DNA from: an uncultured Oscillospiraceae bacterium
GTDB lineage: Bacteria > Bacillota > Clostridia > Oscillospirales > Acutalibacteraceae
Reading direction: 5' to 3'
NCBI GenBank assembly: GCA_902465155.1
Contig: CABQLY010000015.1
Coordinates: 1-52,449, forward strand
DNA length: 52,449 nt
A model generated the notes under the pieces. The model ran no database searches. It saw only the letters and a program-made list of their open reading frames with translations, and had not been told where the DNA came from. The translations under genes and the position numbers were made by a program. Below, piece after piece: positions 17,694 to 25,832 of this stretch (its first letter is position 1; the number at the start of each line of letters is the position of its first letter).

Positions 17694-17957
17694 ATGAAAA
17701 TTAAAGACGGTTACATGGTTCGCGAGGTTGCCGGCAGCCAAATTGTGGTTCCGGTAGGGGAGCGCACGGTAGATTTTAACGGCATTATTACTTTAAACGA
17801 AACGGCGGCGTTTTTGTGGGAAAAGCTTGCAGCCGGTGCCGAAAGGGCCGATCTGCTTGCTGCCATGCTGGCGGAGTACGATGTTGATGAAACAACCGCC
17901 GCAAGGGATATTGACCTGTTTTTACAAAAATTAAAGGATGCCGATTTGCTTGAGTAA
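17694..17957 (+). CDS. PqqD-family small protein
   Basis: The 87-residue protein has the PqqD fold signature: an N-terminal beta-hairpin region with VPVGERTVDFNGIITLNETA, then AAFLWEKL and a helical tail ending in DIDLFLQKLKDADLL. PqqD domains bind leader peptides in ribosomally made peptide pathways, but no precursor or radical-SAM gene is visible here. It is 20 bases after the cyclophilin gene and overlaps the S26 peptidase gene, so it is probably a functional partner of that peptidase. Confidence 0.85.
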   Translation: MKIKDGYMVREVAGSQIVVPVGERTVDFNGIITLNETAAFLWEKLAAGAERADLLAAMLAEYDVDETTAARDIDLFLQKLKDADLLE

Positions 17958-18429
17958 ACTAACCCTTTACGAAATTTTGCCCGCGCTGGAGGAAAGCATT
18001 GCCTCGGGCAGCGAGGCGCTGTTTACCCCGGGCGGTCGCAGTATGCAGCCAATGCTGCACAGCGGCAAAAACAAGGTTGCTTTGGTGCGGCCGCAGCTGC
18101 CGCTAAAAAAGTATGATCTTCCGCTTTACCGCCGTACCGGCGGCACCCTGGTGCTGCACCGGGTGGTTTCGGTGCAAAACGGCAGCTACACCATGCGGGG
18201 GGATAACACCTTTGAGGACGAACCCGGCATTACCGAAAGCCAAATTATTGGCGTGGTTTCCCGCTTTTCGCGGTGCGGAAAATGGTACGCGGTTACCGGC
18301 CGCGGCTACCGGTTTTACTGCGCGTTTTGGGTAGGTATTTACCCGTTGCGGCGGTTGCTGCACCGGGCGTGGCTTTGGGTAAGGTGCGGCCTTTCTTTGG
18401 TAAAAAGGCGCATTTTAAAAATAAAATAA
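17950..18429 (+). CDS. S24/S26-family signal peptidase-like protein
   Basis: The protein is 159 residues from a TTG start at 17950, which overlaps the PqqD stop and has AAAGG about 12 bases upstream. An ATG at 17938 is also possible and adds four residues. The nucleophile Ser is in GGRSMQPML (Ser31), and the partner appears to be His70 in VLHRVV, as in ER/archaeal-type signal peptidases rather than the Ser-Lys bacterial type. A hydrophobic stretch near residues 113-130 lies at the C-terminus. The pair with PqqD is frequent in Clostridia (from memory), with no established role. Confidence 0.72.
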   Translation: MSKLTLYEILPALEESIASGSEALFTPGGRSMQPMLHSGKNKVALVRPQLPLKKYDLPLYRRTGGTLVLHRVVSVQNGSYTMRGDNTFEDEPGITESQIIGVVSRFSRCGKWYAVTGRGYRFYCAFWVGIYPLRRLLHRAWLWVRCGLSLVKRRILKIK

Positions 18430-18434
18430 TTTTT

Positions 18435-18468
18435 GCGGAAACGGGTTTATTACGGCGTTTCCGCTTTG
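18435..18468 (+). terminator. Hairpin between S26 peptidase and folE
   Basis: GCGGAAACG (18435-18443) pairs perfectly with CGTTTCCGC (18456-18464) around a 12-base loop, followed by TTTG. The weak T run makes it only a possible terminator. Confidence 0.45.
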
Positions 18469-18490
18469 TTGGTTGTGGGGTGACAGCTGA

Positions 18491-19051
18491 ATGGATCAAA
18501 AACGAATTGAAAATGCCGTGCGCGAAATTTTACTGGCAATTGGCGAGGACCCGGAGCGAGAGGGCCTGCAGGAAACGCCGCACCGGGTAGCTAAAATGCT
18601 GGAGGAAATTTTTGGCGGCCTGCAGCAAAACCCTACCGATTACCTAAAAACCTTTAAAATGGAAAATAACGAGATGGTGGTTGTGCGGGATATTCCCCTG
18701 TATTCTATGTGCGAGCACCACCTGCTGCCCTTTATTGGCAAGGCGCACATTGCCTACATTCCGGCAAACGGGCGGGTTCTTGGCCTTTCTAAGCTGGCCA
18801 GAATTGTAAACTGCTACGCGCGCCGCCCCCAAATTCAAGAAAAATTAACGGCCCAAATAGCCGATTTTATTGAGCAAAACCTGCAGGCGCAGGGGGTTGC
18901 CGTGGTGTTAGAGGCCGAGCATTTGTGCATGACCATGCGCGGTGTTAAGGCCTCGGGCGCCCAAACGGTTACTTCGGCGCTGCGCGGCACCATGCGGGCC
19001 GACAGCCGAACCAGGGCCGAAGCCCTGCAGCTGCTGCACCGCGGCAATTAA
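18491..19051 (+). CDS. folE: GTP cyclohydrolase I
   Basis: FolE converts GTP to 7,8-dihydroneopterin triphosphate, the first step of folate synthesis. The 186-residue protein contains GLQETPHRVAKML, the zinc-binding and catalytic SMCEHHLLPFIGKAHI segment, GLSKLARIV and the second zinc Cys in EHLCMTMRGVK. It opens the folate cluster, and folP follows after ten bases. Confidence 0.96.
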   Translation: MDQKRIENAVREILLAIGEDPEREGLQETPHRVAKMLEEIFGGLQQNPTDYLKTFKMENNEMVVVRDIPLYSMCEHHLLPFIGKAHIAYIPANGRVLGLSKLARIVNCYARRPQIQEKLTAQIADFIEQNLQAQGVAVVLEAEHLCMTMRGVKASGAQTVTSALRGTMRADSRTRAEALQLLHRGN

Positions 19052-19061
19052 GGGGGCGGCC

Positions 19062-19883
19062 ATGCATTATTTTGAATTTAAAAACCAAAAGCTACCCCTA
19101 AACGGCCAAACCGCCGTTATGGGCATTTTAAACATTACGCCGGATTCTTTCTCCGACGGGGGGCTGCACTTTGCCCCCAAGGCGGCTGTTCAGGCCGCCG
19201 AGCAAATGAAAAGCTGCGGCGCCGCGTGGTTAGATTTAGGCGCGCAGTCTACCCGGCCGGGGCACACCCCGGTAACCGCGGGGGAGGAATGGGCGCGGTT
19301 AGAGCCGGTATTAAAGCCGGTGCTGGCGTTGGGGCTGCCCGTTTCGGTAGATACCTTTTACCCCGAGGTGGCGCAACTGGCCTTGCAGGCCGGCTGCCAC
19401 ATTATTAACGATGTTAGCGGCACCCTTAACCCCGAAATGGGCCAGGTTGTTGCAAGGCACGGCGCCGGTTGGGTGCTTATGCACGCCGGCACCAACACCG
19501 CCCAGCCCAACATTGCCGCAGAGGTGCACAGCTGGTTTTTAAAGGCGCTGCAAACCGTTTCGCAGTTTGGGCTGCGGCCGGCGCAAATTTGTTTAGACCC
19601 CGGCATTGGCTTTGGTAAAACCCGGCAGCAGGACCTAAACCTAATTGCCAACACAAGCCTGGTAAAGGTTCCGGGGGTGGCGTACCTCATGGCAGCCTCG
19701 CGCAAGCGGGTAATAGCCTTTGCCGACGGGCGGCAGACCGCGCCCGACCGGCGCGACGCCGGCACTACCGCCGCCCACACCGTTGCCGCCCTTTTAGGGA
19801 CCGATTTTGTACGGGCGCACAATTGCTTTGAGGCCTGCCAGGCGGCCCGCGTTTTAAACGCCTTAAAGCTGGCAAAAATTTAG
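19062..19883 (+). CDS. folP: Dihydropteroate synthase
   Basis: FolP condenses p-aminobenzoate with dihydropterin pyrophosphate and is the sulfonamide target. The 273-residue protein shows GILNITPDSFSDGG, DLGAQSTRPGH (the usual GGESTRPG loop altered to GAQSTRPG), VDTFYPEVA, INDVSG, LDPGIGFGKT and AASRKR. The ATG at 19062 is preceded by AAGGGGGC; the longer frame upstream is within folE. Confidence 0.95.
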   Translation: MHYFEFKNQKLPLNGQTAVMGILNITPDSFSDGGLHFAPKAAVQAAEQMKSCGAAWLDLGAQSTRPGHTPVTAGEEWARLEPVLKPVLALGLPVSVDTFYPEVAQLALQAGCHIINDVSGTLNPEMGQVVARHGAGWVLMHAGTNTAQPNIAAEVHSWFLKALQTVSQFGLRPAQICLDPGIGFGKTRQQDLNLIANTSLVKVPGVAYLMAASRKRVIAFADGRQTAPDRRDAGTTAAHTVAALLGTDFVRAHNCFEACQAARVLNALKLAKI

Positions 19884-19901
19884 CTTTTTTAGGCAGACTT
19901 G

Positions 19902-20034
19902 GCTGTTTTAGCTACGGTTCGCTGTTTTAGCTACGGTTCGCTGTTTTAGCTACGGTTCGCTGTTTTAGCTGCGGTTCACTGTTTTAGCTGCGGTTTGCTG
20001 TGTTAGCTGCGGTTTGCTGTTTTGGCTGCGGCTT
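19902..20034. repeat. Seven-copy 19-bp tandem repeat
   Basis: Seven exactly 19-base units of the type GCTGTTTTAGCTACGGTTC fill most of the gap between folP and the next gene. Units 1-3 are identical and units 4-7 diverge progressively (ACGG to GCGG, final C to T). There are no spacers, so it is not a CRISPR array. It could vary in copy number by slippage. Confidence 0.95.
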
Positions 20035-20073
20035 GCCAGGAGGGCGAACCAACTACATAAAAGGGGAAAATAA

Positions 20074-20799
20074 ATGGACTTTAAAAAAACCTTAAACATT
20101 ACCGCGTTGGTTAGCGCCGTTTTGCTCATGGGGGTAGATGTTTATTACCTTTCTACCTTGTTTTCGGGCTTAACAGGCGGGCAAACCTTTCAAACAATTA
20201 TGTGGACAAGCACCCCCTGCGCCCTGCTTTGCGGGGGCACCTACCTGCTGTACGCCGGCCAAAAACGGGCGTTTCGCCCGGCGGCGGTTTGCACCCTTGT
20301 TGTAAACGGCTTTTATTTTTTGGTTCGGCTGTTTGCGCTAATTTTGCAAATTACCGATATTTTAAACGGCCGGGCCGAAACAACCACCGGCGAAATTTTG
20401 GCGTTGGTAGAATTTTCGGCCTACTTAGTGCTGCTGGCGGCTAACATTTTGCTAATGCTTTACCTTTTAACCGGTCGGTTGCGGGCGGCGGTGCAGGCAG
20501 TGTTTTCGGTTGCGTTTATTGCCCTTATTATTACCTGGGGCATTATTCTTAAAAACGCCGTTAGCGGCTTTGTAAACGGCGGCGGCAGCGGTGTTGGCAA
20601 CTTTTTTAAGCAAAATGCGCTGCAGTTTAACGAGGGGTTTTATCTTTCTTTGCTTTCGGCCTTTGCGTACCTGTTTTTGTTTGGCGGAGCTACCAAGGCG
20701 TTTGAGGGTAAAAAGGCTAAACCCCAAACACCGGGCTTGGCTAATGGGGCCGCAAAACCCCCGGCTAAGGGTTTCAATAAGGGTAAAAAGAATGGATAA
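20074..20799 (+). CDS. Unknown polytopic membrane protein in the folate cluster
   Basis: I do not recognise this 241-residue protein. It has about six hydrophobic segments (near residues 10-30, 45-62, 70-92, 108-130, 138-158 and 195-210) and a basic Pro/Lys/Gly-rich cytoplasmic-looking tail. It starts after AAAGGGGA and its end overlaps the start of folB by eight bases, so it is translationally coupled to folate genes. A role in transport of a pterin or related compound is possible but is only guilt by position. Confidence 0.7.
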   Translation: MDFKKTLNITALVSAVLLMGVDVYYLSTLFSGLTGGQTFQTIMWTSTPCALLCGGTYLLYAGQKRAFRPAAVCTLVVNGFYFLVRLFALILQITDILNGRAETTTGEILALVEFSAYLVLLAANILLMLYLLTGRLRAAVQAVFSVAFIALIITWGIILKNAVSGFVNGGGSGVGNFFKQNALQFNEGFYLSLLSAFAYLFLFGGATKAFEGKKAKPQTPGLANGAAKPPAKGFNKGKKNG

Positions 20800-21169
20800 A
20801 ATATATATTCACGGGCTTAAAATTTTTGCTTACCACGGTGTGAACCCCGAGGAGACTTTAAACGGGCAAAATTTTTTGTTAGATGTTTGCCTGCATACCA
20901 GCGTTGCCGCCGCCGGAAAAAGCGACGATTTAAACGATACGGTTAATTACGCCGCTGTGCGCAAGGTAATTACCGCCGCTATGACGCAGCAGCCCTTTCG
21001 GTTAATTGAGCGGGCCGCTACCGAGGTGGCAGCCCAAATTTTGCGGCAGTTTTCGGCAGTTAGCCGGGTAGATGTTTTGTTAAAAAAGCCGGAGGCGCCT
21101 ATGAGCTGCGAGTTTAAAGATGTGGCGGTAGAAATTTCAAGAACGCGGCAGGATATTTTAAACAGTTAG
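20792..21169 (+). CDS. folB: Dihydroneopterin aldolase
   Basis: FolB cleaves dihydroneopterin to hydroxymethyl-dihydropterin. The 125-residue protein begins DKIYIHGLKIFAYHGVNPEE, with the substrate-binding Glu in HGVNPEE, a LNDTVNYAAV segment, the LIERAATEVA motif and a final KKPEAPMSCEFKDVAVEI with the catalytic Lys. The ATG at 20792 overlaps the upstream gene, while the longer frame from 20591 runs inside it. Confidence 0.94.
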   Translation: MDKIYIHGLKIFAYHGVNPEETLNGQNFLLDVCLHTSVAAAGKSDDLNDTVNYAAVRKVITAAMTQQPFRLIERAATEVAAQILRQFSAVSRVDVLLKKPEAPMSCEFKDVAVEISRTRQDILNS

Positions 21170-21301
21170 TTTTTTAACTGCTATTATTTTAAACAGTTTA
21201 TATTTTAAAAGTTGGTTTTTTAACCGTTGCATTTTAAAAACAGTTGGTATTCGTTTAAATTTTAAACCGTTCATACTTAAAGCCGTTAAGGGGGGCGTTT
21301 T

Positions 21302-21751
21302 ATGGCAACCGCTTACATAGCATTAGGAACTAATTTGGGAAATTTAGAGGAAAATTTAAACAACGCCGTTGCGGCGCTGGGCCGGGTGCCCGGGGTGCAG
21401 GTAACCGCCCGCTCTAAGCGTTACAAAACCGAGCCGGTGGGCTACACCGAGCAGCCCGATTTTTTAAACGCTGCCGTAAGGGTTGAAACAACCCGCTCGC
21501 CCGAGGCGCTGCTGGGCGCCTGCCTTGGTATTGAGGCCGCCATGGGCCGCGTGCGCACCGTAAAAAACGGGCCGCGCGTGTTAGATTTAGACCTTTTACT
21601 GTACGAAAACGAAACCCGCAGCACCGCCGAATTAACCCTGCCGCACCCCAGAATGTTAGAGCGCACCTTTGTGCTGCAGCCGCTGTGCGATATTTGCCAA
21701 GAACCGCTTTACCACCAAAAGCTAAAGGAGCTTACCCGTGCCGGCGAGTAG
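21302..21751 (+). CDS. folK: Hydroxymethyldihydropterin pyrophosphokinase
   Basis: FolK transfers pyrophosphate from ATP to the pterin before FolP acts. The 149-residue protein has IALGTNLGNLEENL, RSKRYKTEPVGYTEQPDFLNA and the RVLDLDLLLYENE and LPHPRMLERTFVLQPL signatures. About 130 bases of A/T-rich sequence with imperfect TTTTTAAC/TTTTAAAC iterations separate it from folB. Its end overlaps the NusG domain II gene by 14 bases. Confidence 0.95.
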   Translation: MATAYIALGTNLGNLEENLNNAVAALGRVPGVQVTARSKRYKTEPVGYTEQPDFLNAAVRVETTRSPEALLGACLGIEAAMGRVRTVKNGPRVLDLDLLLYENETRSTAELTLPHPRMLERTFVLQPLCDICQEPLYHQKLKELTRAGE

Positions 21752-22106
21752 CAAAAACGGCCGGGTAGGCGCGGGCTTTAAGCTTTACCGCGTGTGGGAT
21801 CTACTGCCCCTTTTGCTGGCCCTTTGCCTTGCGGCCGCCTGCGGCTTTTTTACCCTTGGCGGCAGCGGCAAAACGGTTACCGTGCGGGTAGAAAACACAG
21901 TGGTGTGGCAGCAGCCGCTGGCAAAAAACGCCGAGCAGCTTATTAAAACCGAATACGGCGAAAATACCGTTGCGGTGCAAAACGGCAGCTGCTTTGTTAA
22001 AAGCGCAAATTGTAAAGACGCTATTTGCCAAAAAAGCGGAAAGATTAACCGGCGCGGGCAAAGCATTGTGTGCCTGCCGCACCGCCTGGTTGTGGAGGTT
22101 TTGTAA
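21738..22106 (+). CDS. NusG domain II-containing membrane-anchored protein
   Basis: This 122-residue protein starts with GTG at 21738, seven bases after AAGGAG. An N-terminal membrane segment lies near residues 22-42, followed by a NusG domain II-like region with the hallmark CKDAICQKSGKI and IVCLPHRLVVEV. Such proteins commonly sit beside Gx transporter/heptaprenyl diphosphate synthase component I genes, as here. The function is unclear; a link to redox or quinone metabolism is suggested only by context in other genomes. Confidence 0.85.
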   Translation: MPASSKNGRVGAGFKLYRVWDLLPLLLALCLAAACGFFTLGGSGKTVTVRVENTVVWQQPLAKNAEQLIKTEYGENTVAVQNGSCFVKSANCKDAICQKSGKINRRGQSIVCLPHRLVVEVL

Positions 22107-22613
22107 ATGCGCGGGCAAGCAAAAACCGCAGCCTTTGCCGGGCTGCTGGCGGCAGCCGGGGTGTTGTTTGGGTATGTGGAATTGCTTTTTCCGTTAGATT
22201 TTATTGCCCCGGGCGTTAAGCTTGGGCTGGCCAACGCCGTTGCCCTTTACCTAATTTGCTGCAACCGGCCGGGTTTGGCCTTTGCCGTTAACACGGTTCG
22301 CATTTTGCTTAGCGCGCTGCTGTTTACCAACGCCTTTACGCTGCTGTTTTCGCTTACGGCGGGTCTTGGCAGCACCGCCGCCATGGCGTTCGCGGCAAAA
22401 ACCAAACGGTTTGGGGTTTGGGGGGTTAGCCTTTGGGGCGCTTTTACGCACAATTTGCTGCAGTGGGCCTTGGCAAGGGCAATTTTTTCGGCCGGGGTTA
22501 CGGCCTACCTGCCGTTTTTGCTGTTGGCCGCCGTGCTTACGGGCAGCCTTTTGGGGCTTACGGTTTACCTGCTTTTAAAGCGGTTTAGCGTTTATAATAG
22601 TTTAAAAATTTAA
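22107..22613 (+). CDS. Gx transporter / heptaprenyl diphosphate synthase component I family
   Basis: The 168-residue membrane protein has about five spans and the family motif PGVKLGLANAVALYLI. The annotation as heptaprenyl diphosphate synthase component I is historical; the fold resembles ECF S-components, so it could be a substrate-specific partner for EcfAAT, although this is inference. It starts at the base after the upstream stop codon. Confidence 0.83.
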   Translation: MRGQAKTAAFAGLLAAAGVLFGYVELLFPLDFIAPGVKLGLANAVALYLICCNRPGLAFAVNTVRILLSALLFTNAFTLLFSLTAGLGSTAAMAFAAKTKRFGVWGVSLWGAFTHNLLQWALARAIFSAGVTAYLPFLLLAAVLTGSLLGLTVYLLLKRFSVYNSLKI

Positions 22614-22714
22614 AAAGTTTTAACTGCGGCGCGGCTAAAAAAAACGGTTTTAAGGCTGCGTGCGCTGTAAAAATAAGTTTATTAGAATAAAGCGGATAAA
22701 GAAAGGAAATTTTT

Positions 22715-24550
22715 ATGTGCGGATATGTAGGCTTTACCAACCATTTGCAAAAGGGCAAGGACGCCGAGGTTTTAAAGGCCATGATGGATTCTATTGCCCA
22801 CCGCGGCCCGGATTCTGAAGGCCAATTTGTAGGGGACGAGGTTTGCTTGGGCTTTCGCCGCCTTAGCATTATTGATTTAGCCGAGGGCGACCAGCCCATT
22901 TACAATGAGGACGGCACCAAGGTATTGGTTTTTAACGGCGAGATCTACAATTTTAAAGAAATTCGCGAGGACCTTTGCCAAAAGGGGCACACCTTTAAAA
23001 CCCACACCGACAGCGAGGTTATTTTGCACGGGTACGAGGAGTACGGCGAGGAAATTGTAAAAAAGCTGCGCGGAATGTTTTCGTTTATGATTTGGGACGA
23101 AACGGCCAAAAGGCTGTTTGGTGCGCGGGATATGTTTGGCATTAAGCCGTTTTACTATGCGCAAATGGGCAACACCTTTCTATTCGGCTCCGAGATCAAG
23201 GCCTTTTTGCACCACCCCGATTTTAAAAAAGAGTTGAATACCGCCGCGCTGGAAAATTACCTTTCTTTTCAATACTCCCCGGGCGAGGGCACCTTTTTTA
23301 AAAATGTATTTAAGCTGCTGCCGGCGCACTATTTGGTTTTTGAAAACGGCGCCTTAAAAACGGTGCGCTATTGGCGGCCGGAGTTTAAGCCGGATTCCTC
23401 CCACACCTTTGAGGAATATGCCGAAATGATAGACAAAACCATTAACGAATCGGTTACCGCACACAAAATAAGTGATGTTGAGGTAGGATCTTTTCTTTCC
23501 GGCGGAATTGATAGTTCTTACATTGCTTCGGCCGCTAAGGTAGATAAAACCTTTACTGTAGGCTTTGGCGAGAGCGGGAATTACAGTGAAATTGATTTTG
23601 CCAAAGAGTTTTCTAAAACCATTAACACCAAAAACATTAGCAAGGTTATTACGGGGCCGGAGTATTTTGAGGCCTTTCCCAAGGTGCAATATTACATGGA
23701 CGAGCCGTTAGCCGACCCAGCCGCTATTGCGCTGTACTTTGTTTCTAAAATTGCAAGCGAGCAGGTTAAGGTGGTGCTTTCGGGCGAGGGGGCTGATGAG
23801 CTGTTTGGCGGCTACCGCATTTACGAGGAGCCCATTACCTGCACCGGCTACAACAAAATTCCAATGCCAATTCGGCGGGTCATTGGGGCGGTTGCCTCCC
23901 TTTTGCCGAAAAAACACGGCGTAAACTTTTTAATTCGGCGTGGCAAAACGCTGGAGGAGCGCTACATTGGCAATGCAACTATGTTTTCGGCCAAAGAGCG
24001 GGCTAAGCTTTTAAAAATTAAGCCAACCGCCAAAAAGCCGGCCGAGCTTTGCGCCCCGTTTTACAAAGAGGCCAAGGATTACGACAGCATTACCAAAATG
24101 CAGTATTTAGATATTAACATGTGGCTCATGGGCGATATTTTGCTAAAGGCCGATAAAACCAGCATGGCAAACTCCTTAGAGCTGCGCGTTCCGTTTTTAG
24201 ATAAAAATGTAATGGCAATGGCGCAAACCGTACCAACCAATTACCGTGTTTCTACCAAAAACACCAAGCTGGCCCTGCGCGCCGCGGCCGATAAAACCAT
24301 TCCGCACTGCACGGCCGACCGCCAAAAGCTGGGCTTTCCGGTGCCTATTCGCGTTTGGCTAAAGCAGGAGGAATATTACAACAAGGTTAAGGCTACCCTT
24401 ACGGGCGAGTCGGCCAACAAATTCTTTCACACTGAAAAGCTGCTTAAAATGCTGCAGGATCACAAAAGCGGTAAGGCCGATCTAAGCCGCCGTATTTGGA
24501 CGATTTACACCTTTTTGGTTTGGTACGAGGAATTTTTTGTAAAGCGTTGA
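22715..24550 (+). CDS. asnB: Asparagine synthetase (glutamine-hydrolysing)
   Basis: AsnB makes asparagine from aspartate, ATP and glutamine. The 611-residue protein has the N-terminal nucleophile Cys2 (MCGYVGF), RGPDSEG and VFNGEIYN in the glutaminase half, and the ATP-pyrophosphatase loop FLSGGIDSSYIA with LSGEGADELFGGY in the synthetase half. AAGGAAA precedes the ATG. No T-box leader was seen in the 100 bases upstream. Confidence 0.96.
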   Translation: MCGYVGFTNHLQKGKDAEVLKAMMDSIAHRGPDSEGQFVGDEVCLGFRRLSIIDLAEGDQPIYNEDGTKVLVFNGEIYNFKEIREDLCQKGHTFKTHTDSEVILHGYEEYGEEIVKKLRGMFSFMIWDETAKRLFGARDMFGIKPFYYAQMGNTFLFGSEIKAFLHHPDFKKELNTAALENYLSFQYSPGEGTFFKNVFKLLPAHYLVFENGALKTVRYWRPEFKPDSSHTFEEYAEMIDKTINESVTAHKISDVEVGSFLSGGIDSSYIASAAKVDKTFTVGFGESGNYSEIDFAKEFSKTINTKNISKVITGPEYFEAFPKVQYYMDEPLADPAAIALYFVSKIASEQVKVVLSGEGADELFGGYRIYEEPITCTGYNKIPMPIRRVIGAVASLLPKKHGVNFLIRRGKTLEERYIGNATMFSAKERAKLLKIKPTAKKPAELCAPFYKEAKDYDSITKMQYLDINMWLMGDILLKADKTSMANSLELRVPFLDKNVMAMAQTVPTNYRVSTKNTKLALRAAADKTIPHCTADRQKLGFPVPIRVWLKQEEYYNKVKATLTGESANKFFHTEKLLKMLQDHKSGKADLSRRIWTIYTFLVWYEEFFVKR

Positions 24551-24616
24551 GCTTTGTTTAACAGGCAACAAATATGGCGAAAAAATTTCGCCACCTTGCA
24601 AATTTCAGGTAAAAAA

Positions 24617-25660
24617 ATGCATAATTTTAAATTCATTCAACAGTTAACCGTTCCCGCGGTTTTAAAAGAGCAGTTCCCCATAACTGAGGAAATGCGTGCC
24701 ATTAAAAAAGCGCGCGATGCGGAGATCCGCCAAATTTTTACCGGCGAAAGCAACAAGTTTATTTTAATTGTTGGCCCTTGCTCGGCCGATAATGAGCAAG
24801 CGGTTTTAGAATACATTACCCGGTTAATTGCGGTGCAGGAAAAAGTAAAAAACGAGATTTTTGTTATTCCGCGCATTTACACCAACAAGCCCCGCACCAC
24901 CGGCGACGGCTACAAGGGCATGTTGCACCAGCCCGACCCCAACAAAGCTCCGAATTTGCTGGAGGGAATTATTGCCATACGCAAAATGCACTCTAAAGCC
25001 ATTGCCGAAACCGGCTTTACCTGCGCCGATGAAATGCTGTACCCCGAAAACTACCGTTATTTAGATGATATTCTTTCTTATGTTGCGGTGGGCGCCCGCT
25101 CGGTAGAAAATCAGCAGCACCGTTTAACCGGCAGCGGAATTGATGTTCCGGTTGGCATGAAAAACCCCACCAGCGGAGATATTTCTATTATGATGAACGC
25201 GATTACTGCGGCGCAGCACCCGCACATGTTTGCCTATCGTGGGTGGGAGGTGCAAACCACCGGCAATGACCTGACCCACGCCATTTTGCGCGGCTACACC
25301 GACCGCTACGGTCGCAATTTGCCAAATTACCATTACGAGGATTTAAGCCGTCTGGCTGAAACCTACGCCAAAACCGAGCTGAAAAACCCGGCGGTTATTG
25401 TAGATGTAAACCACGCCAATTCCGGCAAACAATATTTAGAACAAGTACGCATTGCCAAAGAGGTATTGCACTCCTGCAAGCACAGCGGCGAAATTAAAAA
25501 ACTGGTTAAAGGCTTAATGATTGAAAGCTATTTAGAGGACGGCGCCCAAAAAATTACCGACCACTGCATTTACGGTAAATCAATTACCGACCCTTGCCTT
25601 GGCTGGGAAAAAACCGAGCGCTTAATTTTAGAATTGGCCGAGTTAATTTCCAAAGCTTAA
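24617..25660 (+). CDS. 3-deoxy-7-phosphoheptulonate synthase (class I)
   Basis: DAHP synthase joins phosphoenolpyruvate and erythrose-4-phosphate at the head of the shikimate pathway. The 347-residue protein has LIVGPCSADNEQA, RIYTNKPRTTGDGYKGM, the GARSVENQ loop, GMKNPTSGD and the metal-binding VDVNHANSGK. I chose ATG 24617 because class I enzymes begin near this point; a TTG at 24554 adds 21 poorly conserved residues. Feedback type (Phe, Tyr or Trp) cannot be told by eye. Confidence 0.93.
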   Translation: MHNFKFIQQLTVPAVLKEQFPITEEMRAIKKARDAEIRQIFTGESNKFILIVGPCSADNEQAVLEYITRLIAVQEKVKNEIFVIPRIYTNKPRTTGDGYKGMLHQPDPNKAPNLLEGIIAIRKMHSKAIAETGFTCADEMLYPENYRYLDDILSYVAVGARSVENQQHRLTGSGIDVPVGMKNPTSGDISIMMNAITAAQHPHMFAYRGWEVQTTGNDLTHAILRGYTDRYGRNLPNYHYEDLSRLAETYAKTELKNPAVIVDVNHANSGKQYLEQVRIAKEVLHSCKHSGEIKKLVKGLMIESYLEDGAQKITDHCIYGKSITDPCLGWEKTERLILELAELISKA

Positions 25661-25758
25661 CCTTGGCACACGCAGCGAACCCGTCTAAAAGGGAAAAATA
25701 ACGGCTCTTTTTTGTTTGTCCCCTTTGTAAGGCTCAACCGGCTTTTAAAGCAAAATTT

Positions 25759-25810
25759 AAAACGGCACCGGCCGCGCAGTAAACATGCGCAGCCGGTGCC
25801 GTTTTATAAG
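25759..25810. terminator. Bidirectional terminator, DAHP synthase/citrate synthase
   Basis: AAAACGGCACCGGC plus GCGCA (25759-25778) pairs with TGCGC plus GCCGGTGCCGTTTT (25786-25805). It lies between convergent genes and has A/T tails on both sides. A weaker element, with CCC...GGG pairing and a T run, lies at 25690-25735. Confidence 0.85.
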
Positions 25811-25832
25811 GGCTATTTTTTAGGGTAGGGCT

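Noticed and set aside
19902..20034. Possible CRISPR array
   Set aside because: The 19-base units are contiguous with no spacers and no cas genes are near.
22614..22714. T-box leader before asnB
   Set aside because: No T-box consensus or long leader is present in the 100-base gap.
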